This document shows, in pieces, positions 59,277-64,000 of a stretch of 64,000 bases of DNA. Origin of the DNA: Roseovarius mucosus DSM 17069 (GTDB taxonomy: Bacteria; Pseudomonadota; Alphaproteobacteria; Rhodobacterales; Rhodobacteraceae). The position numbers were made by a program, and so were the translations under genes. The stretch lies in the NCBI RefSeq assembly GCF_000768555.3, contig NZ_KN293981.1, positions 62,001 to 126,000 of the forward strand, given 5' to 3'. The first letter of the stretch is position 1. Each line of letters starts with the position of its first letter. Under the pieces are notes generated by a model, which was given only the letters and a program-made list of their open reading frames with translations, did no database searches and was not told where the DNA came from.

Positions 59277-60770
59277 TCACCCCAAAGACATTCGTGCAGA
59301 GCCTTGCGAAGCATGGTAATAGTTAAAAAGCTCGACATCACGCGCGGTCATATCCCTGACGCGCAGGAGATGCTTTGCTAACGTTATGAGCTTTGCCTTG
59401 TGTTCTTTCATCAAGGCAAGAGCGTTGCGCTTAGCTTCCATCAGATGCTGTTCTGCACGCCGCCTCACATACCCGGGTACGCTCCAGATATCTGTTGCCG
59501 CTTTTGCGTCCCAGAGCAGCCCTGTTTCCCCAAAGCCCCACTGTCGTTCTATGGACATGGCTATAGACGTCGCTTTAGCCAAATCACTTTCATCACCAAT
59601 ACCAGCGCCCGAGCTTGGTGCGCCAAGCACACATATTTCCGACGCCCTTCCCGCCAAGAGGACGACCAATCGTTCTCGAGCCTTAGAGGGCGTCATGAAG
59701 CTAAACGGTTCGTGCTCAACTTTCCCCCCCTCGCCGGTCAGACACACACGTTTTGGCAAGGACCACCCAAGTTGCGTCATAGCAACCACATGTCCGGCCT
59801 CGTGTATTGCAGCCCTACGCAGAGTTTCAATTTCAGGCTTTGGCGCAATCCTGTCGGCCGCAGCCTCTAGATGCGCTTGGTTGACTGGAACGGCATCTGC
59901 CCGCGCACGCCCAAGGGCATCACGAACAACCGCGTCCGCAACTGCACCCGATTGCCCAAGCAGCTGGTCTGCTATCGAACACAGATCCAGCCCCCCAACG
60001 TTGGTACTGCCAATCTTTGATGTCAGAATTGCCTCAATCCCCTTCTTGTCAGGAAGCGGCACATGCAGTTTGAGATCGAACCGACCGCTGCGAATGACTG
60101 CGGGATCAACGGCTTCCAACGAATTTGTCGCCCCAAGCAGGATCAGCCCCTCAACATCCTTCGCGCGGTTGATCTGTTCGAGCAAGCCATTGACGACGCC
60201 GCGCATATAGATTGAGTTAAACTCCGGAGTGTCTCGTTGCGTGAAGCTGTCCAGCTCGTCGATGAACAACACAGCCGGAGCGGCATTTTTTGCGTTGGCG
60301 AAGGCCTTGTCCAACGCGGCTAGCATGTCCCCCTGATGGCCATGCTTCTGGCAATCCGCGTAGGACGTGGAGATAATCGGGATACCAGCAGAGCCCGCAA
60401 AGGCGCTCGCGAGCGTTGTTTTACCGGTCCCTAGTGGCCCATAGAATACGGCGCTCGATGTCACTTCATCCCATGCAAGTTCCCCTGTTCGCCACGCGTT
60501 CAGCTCGTTGAGAATTTGGTTCAGATAGGTTCGAACCTCACCCACTCCATGCACAGCATCGAGGGTCAGGTCTGGCTGACCGATCGTCATTTTCTGGGCG
60601 ATTTCAGCGAGCCGATCTGCGACTTTCAAGGTTGTTGGTGCCGCGAAGGCTGCATCAATCTGCGCCGGCGCCACCCTTTTCAGTAGCTGTTCAGACGGCA
60701 ATCGGTTGCGAATGTCGGTCTCCGCAAGCTGACCGGTTGTACTGTGGGTCAACCGCAGGGTCTCGATCAC
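59277..60770 (-). CDS. FtsH-like soluble AAA+ zinc protease, probably 5'-truncated
   Basis: A 497-residue frame from GTG 60770. AAA domain: Walker A GPLGTGKT (111-118), Walker B VLFIDELDS (167-175), second region RSGRFDLKLHVPLPD. Protease domain: zinc motif HEAGH (323-327) and a distal acidic ligand in GDESDLAKAT. No transmembrane helices, unlike FtsH. The frame stays open and reads like protein upstream (LSAATRALVAQKVDWWGLKSD) to a stop at 60846-60848 without any start codon, right where a Tn3 transposase remnant begins. So the original N-terminus seems lost; whether a shortened protein is made is unknown. Confidence 0.75.
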   Translation of the reverse strand: MIETLRLTHSTTGQLAETDIRNRLPSEQLLKRVAPAQIDAAFAAPTTLKVADRLAEIAQKMTIGQPDLTLDAVHGVGEVRTYLNQILNELNAWRTGELAWDEVTSSAVFYGPLGTGKTTLASAFAGSAGIPIISTSYADCQKHGHQGDMLAALDKAFANAKNAAPAVLFIDELDSFTQRDTPEFNSIYMRGVVNGLLEQINRAKDVEGLILLGATNSLEAVDPAVIRSGRFDLKLHVPLPDKKGIEAILTSKIGSTNVGGLDLCSIADQLLGQSGAVADAVVRDALGRARADAVPVNQAHLEAAADRIAPKPEIETLRRAAIHEAGHVVAMTQLGWSLPKRVCLTGEGGKVEHEPFSFMTPSKARERLVVLLAGRASEICVLGAPSSGAGIGDESDLAKATSIAMSIERQWGFGETGLLWDAKAATDIWSVPGYVRRRAEQHLMEAKRNALALMKEHKAKLITLAKHLLRVRDMTARDVELFNYYHASQGSARMSLG

Positions 60771-60839
60771 TATATCCGATTTGAGGCCCCACCAGTCGAC
60801 CTTCTGCGCAACAAGCGCGCGCGTTGCGGCAGATAGGCC

Positions 60840-61195
60840 ACTACCTCATGTGGAAAACGAAAGCCCTTCAGGAGCGGCATGCAAGACGGGATGAGCATGC
60901 CAGAGCTCTACCGCCTACCGCAGACACAAACAACTTGGCAATGCCGAAGCGGGCCATGGCGCTCAACCTCGTCATCGCCGCCATCACGTTCTGGAATACA
61001 ATCTACATGGACAAGGCCGCCAGCTACCTCGTGCAGACCAGCTCGCTCTACGACGTCAAACTGCTTGCCCACACATCGCCCCTCGGGTGGGAGCACGTCA
61101 TCCTATCCGGCGACTTCGATTGGCATTCTGGAGCCGCAGACCGCAAAATTGCGCGCCCCCTGAACATCAGGCCAGCCAGAGACTGGGGAACCTGA
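60840..61195 (+). pseudogene. Tn3-family transposase, C-terminal remnant
   Basis: Frame ends with KRAMALNLVIAAITFWNTIYMD and LAHTSPLGWEHVILSGDFDWH, the conserved C-terminus of Tn3 transposases (ALNLV.AAI.WNT.Y...LSPLGWEHI...GDY.W). The upstream part, LQERHARRDEHARAL, is only loosely similar to the expected RHALARA region. About 90 percent of the transposase is missing. Confidence 0.85.
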
Positions 61196-61582
61196 AGGTG
61201 TTCGCTGAAAGTTCCTCCTTAGCGTGGTTCTACGAACAAACCTTCCGATGGCGCCGATCACCGATTTCGGATAGTGAACACCTTTGAACTCTATCACGCC
61301 AACCGCCTCTTACCAGCTCCCTGACAACGCTGAACTATCATGCGCGCTCCGAAAGTAGAAAGTTTGCGGCAATACCGTTCAATGGGCGGGAGCGGGTCGC
61401 ATCTGTCGCGGGGGACCGACACCGGACCGCTGCCCGACTTCGGGCGCACGATCGTCTACGAAGTAGACGGAATTGACAAAACGGGCCGTGTCCCTTACAC
61501 TTAATCAAATTTTTTAGTGTTTTCGATCAAGACTTTTTCGGGAACATGCCCTTTTTTTGCGCTTTTTTACGGCTTTTTTGAT
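61196..61582. other. Region between the Tn3 remnant and the PhoD-like gene
   Basis: About 390 bases. Near the left end, CTTAGCGT at 61218-61225 equals the inner end of many Tn3 terminal repeats, but the rest of a 38-bp repeat is not recognisable. The right end is AT-rich with several T runs and probably holds the promoter of the next gene. Confidence 0.4.
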
Positions 61583-64000
61583 GTGCCCAATGATGACCCG
61601 CCTCCGTTCACGCTACGACCGTCAACCGAATGGCCGCTTCTTTTGCTCGGGCCGTTTGTCCGTAAAGTCACGCGGACAAAAGCGCATATCTTCATTGCAA
61701 CCAAGGAACGCTGCTCCGCCCAGATCCTGATCCGAGAGGGCTTTCACGCCTATACCGCGCTGAACGACGGTTCAGAGGCGGACCAGGTGGAATTGCACCA
61801 ATTGGGCTTGAACCTCTATGTGGGGCTTTTGGAAGTGGATCTGCCCAACCCCGGCGCAGAGAATGTCTACAGCTACGACGTGCAACTGCGCGACCTTGGT
61901 AGCACGGGGCCACTGTCTTATCGCCGACTGAACGATCTGGGCCTGCTGGGGAATCCGGATTTCTCGGGAAACGTCACGCTCGAAAGCCACGCCCCCCTCG
62001 GCTATGCTCAGAACCTGCTGCCGAGCTTTGTGACCCCGCCCGACAACCCCCTGCAGCTTCGTATCGCGCAGGCCTCGTGTCGCAAGCCTCATGGCAACCC
62101 TGATAGCGGGTACGAACCCGACGCGGTACCGATCCTCGACGAGATCATCGCGCGTGCGATCCAGGAACGCGAAATCGAGGATGCCGAGACAAACCTGCAA
62201 TTCAAGGATTACGCAGGCAACACCATCTCTGGCCCGCAGTTTCCACCGACGGAGCTGACGGAACGTCCCCACCAGCTGATCCTTACCGGGGATCAGATCT
62301 ATGCCGATGATGTCGCCCCCGCCCTGCTGGACACGATCATCAGCGTCTCCGAAGAGCTTTTTGGCTGGCACGAGGCACTACCGGGCATCAACGAGGGTGT
62401 GAACGGCTTTCTGGTCCAGCCGGGCTGGCGATCGCGCTACCTTGTGCTAAGCGGCGTCAAGGAACCGGCGAAGGACCTGAAATCCGACTATGACCAGAGC
62501 CACCTTCTGCGCTTTGCCGAATGGGTGACGATGTACATGATGGCGTGGTCGCCCGCACTCTGGCCGCGCACGCCCGACGAAAGCAAGGTGACCCTGCGCG
62601 AGGCCAAGCCCCGCCTACCGATTTCAGAGGCAATCGGTCTTCTGGAGATGGCCGAGTGGATCAACGCGCGTCTGCCGCAGCGCCAGGCGACGCAGCCGGT
62701 GGAACAGGGCGTGCGGCGCGCCACGCCGATCACGGCGCTGCTGGATTACGCTGCGGGCAAAGCGCGCGATCAACTCAAGGCTGCATCCGACAACGAAAAA
62801 GCGCGCAATGAGATCTTCACCAAGACACGCGAGCCGGCGATCCAATACGGCAGCACAGCCGTCTATGTGCGGCGCGTGCTGGCGAACACGCCCACCTACA
62901 CGATGTTCGATGATCACGAGATCACCGACGACTGGTTCGTCACCCGCGACGTGGCAGAACGGCTCTTGGGCTACGACCCGATCAGTGCCAGTGCGCCTAT
63001 GCCCGGACCCACCATCCCCGGTCCGAATGGCACCGTGCCGCCCGAGAATTTCTGGGGCGCCCATGTCGGTCCGAGAATCCTGCGCAACGGGCTCTCGGCC
63101 TACGCGATCTTCCAGCACTGGGGCAACGTGCCCGAGGATTTCGCCGGCTGGCAGAACCATGTCGCGAGCCCGGCCAGCAGTTTCGACAACTGGGAGGCCG
63201 ACGGCATCAGCATCGGCGCTCGCCTACTGCACCTCTGGCGGCCCGGGGGACAGACCCCGCACCCACTATCGCCCCCCTTGGCCGGGCCCCATGTGGACCC
63301 CGACATCATCCGCGGCACCCTGTGGTGGGCAGGAACCGGGGGCGGCACCCCGCCGCCGGGCACGCAAGACGAGTGGTTGGCCTATACTTGGGCGCCGCAT
63401 TCCGAAACCCGCGCCGCTGACGATCTGTTGCGCATCGGCGATGCGCCTGATGCCAGCACCGGGCTGATCCCCGTGACCGGCACGCCTGAGAATCGTGCGG
63501 CGTTCAAATCCTTCCGCTGGGACTACGCCATAGAATTCGACAGTCATCGCCTGATCGCGCTGGACAGTCGGACTTGGCGCCGCTTTCCGACAGATGCCAA
63601 CACCAACCCTATCCCCGGCGTGAACATTCCAACCACCACGCTGATGGCGCGGGATGCCACTGCCGGCGTGCTGGAGACCTACGCCCAGGTCTGGACCGGT
63701 CGGACCAACCAGCCCTGCGTGCAGCTTGGCCTGATCATGCAGAACCTCGCCGACGTGCTGCAGGCGACCTACCTCGAAAATCCGCCCGCCGAAGTGGAGA
63801 CCTTCGCCACGCGATCTGCGAGGTTCGGTGCCTCGATCCTGACCTTTGTCACCGGCGCGCAATCCCCGGCCCTGCAGCAGGTGTCCGATGCCATGGACAC
63901 TTATTTTGCCGAGGTCAATGCCACCGCGGATGCGCGCTACACCACCCGGCCAGCGATGACCGATGACAAGGGGTACTGGCTACGGGCGGCCGCCATCCTG
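61583..64000 (+). CDS. PhoD-like metallophosphatase family protein (continues past the window)
   Basis: An open frame of 806 codons to the right edge. The GTG at 61583 gives a start MPNDDPPPFTLRPS followed by WPLLLLGPFVRKVTRTKAHIFIA, the usual N-terminal beta domain of PhoD-like proteins. Metal-site motifs are LTGDQIYADDVAP and YTMFDDHEITDDWF; later IEFDSHRLIALDSRTWR fits the family. No secretion signal is apparent. The preceding sequence has an out-of-frame ATG at 61546 in a T-rich run. Function is probably phosphodi- or monoester hydrolysis; substrate unknown. The protein is unusually large for the family. Confidence 0.8.
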   Translation, partial: MPNDDPPPFTLRPSTEWPLLLLGPFVRKVTRTKAHIFIATKERCSAQILIREGFHAYTALNDGSEADQVELHQLGLNLYVGLLEVDLPNPGAENVYSYDVQLRDLGSTGPLSYRRLNDLGLLGNPDFSGNVTLESHAPLGYAQNLLPSFVTPPDNPLQLRIAQASCRKPHGNPDSGYEPDAVPILDEIIARAIQEREIEDAETNLQFKDYAGNTISGPQFPPTELTERPHQLILTGDQIYADDVAPALLDTIISVSEELFGWHEALPGINEGVNGFLVQPGWRSRYLVLSGVKEPAKDLKSDYDQSHLLRFAEWVTMYMMAWSPALWPRTPDESKVTLREAKPRLPISEAIGLLEMAEWINARLPQRQATQPVEQGVRRATPITALLDYAAGKARDQLKAASDNEKARNEIFTKTREPAIQYGSTAVYVRRVLANTPTYTMFDDHEITDDWFVTRDVAERLLGYDPISASAPMPGPTIPGPNGTVPPENFWGAHVGPRILRNGLSAYAIFQHWGNVPEDFAGWQNHVASPASSFDNWEADGISIGARLLHLWRPGGQTPHPLSPPLAGPHVDPDIIRGTLWWAGTGGGTPPPGTQDEWLAYTWAPHSETRAADDLLRIGDAPDASTGLIPVTGTPENRAAFKSFRWDYAIEFDSHRLIALDSRTWRRFPTDANTNPIPGVNIPTTTLMARDATAGVLETYAQVWTGRTNQPCVQLGLIMQNLADVLQATYLENPPAEVETFATRSARFGASILTFVTGAQSPALQQVSDAMDTYFAEVNATADARYTTRPAMTDDKGYWLRAAAIL

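Noticed and set aside
61218..61255. Tn3-type 38-bp terminal inverted repeat
   Set aside because: Only the inner CTTAGCGT matches; the outer part and the usual terminal CCCC are not visible, so it is mentioned only in the region description.
61546..61581. ATG at 61546 as start of the PhoD-like gene
   Set aside because: It is out of frame and meets a stop after 11 codons; GTG 61583 gives the expected N-terminus. A frameshift in the T-rich run cannot be excluded.

Overview
The window looks like chromosomal DNA of an alphaproteobacterium of the Rhodobacterales, most likely the Roseobacter group. This is inferred from the high GC content, the gene families and several operon layouts: TRAP and TAXI transporters, a urt/urease block, a nor/nir denitrification cluster in nirSECF-DL-GHJN order, and a class I PHA synthase. 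The species cannot be named from sequence alone. No rRNA, tRNA or CRISPR array was seen.

Layout. 1-6.1 kb: the end of hemF, then an IclR regulator and a DctPQM TRAP transporter on the minus strand, divergent from a GMC oxidoreductase. 6.2-12.8 kb: a DctB/DctD-like two-component pair, a DUF1850 protein, a fused TRAP permease and a TAXI binding protein, all on the minus strand. 13.3-18.2 kb: a plus-strand accessory island of three mostly alpha-helical proteins, ending in an IS6-type transposase remnant. The first two proteins resemble subunits of the XaxAB/YaxAB alpha-pore-forming toxins. The third is an 882-residue multidomain protein that I cannot match to a named family. 18.3-23.4 kb: an RND efflux pump with a divergent TetR regulator. 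23.4-34.5 kb: a urea uptake and hydrolysis block (urtABCDE, then ureD, A, a small gene, B, C, E, F, G). ureE carries a +1 frameshift at a G6 tract. 34.8-38.8 kb: a polyamine-type ABC transporter. 38.9-39.9 kb: a quinone oxidoreductase.

40.2-56.9 kb is a complete cytochrome cd1 denitrification module. It holds a Crp/Fnr regulator with a DUF4202 partner, norCBQDEF on the minus strand and nirS-E-C-F-DL-G-H-J-N-cbiX plus a small membrane gene on the plus strand. The intergenic region between norC and nirS contains one perfect TTGAC-N4-GTCAA box for each direction. The regulator's recognition helix carries the E..SR residues expected to read such boxes. NirS reduces nitrite to NO, NorCB reduces NO to N2O, NirE/DL/G/H/J/F/N make or deliver heme d1, and NorQD/EF support assembly. 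phaC follows.

59.3-64 kb is a second accessory zone. It has an FtsH-like soluble AAA protease with no convincing start codon, the C-terminal remnant of a Tn3-family transposase abutting it, and a PhoD-like metallophosphatase running off the right edge.

Two structural themes recur. Each of the four binding-protein transport operons has a hairpin just after the binding-protein gene, and nirS has one too. A 58-bp structured repeat occurs between nor and nir and again, inverted, inside the 5' coding region of nirF.
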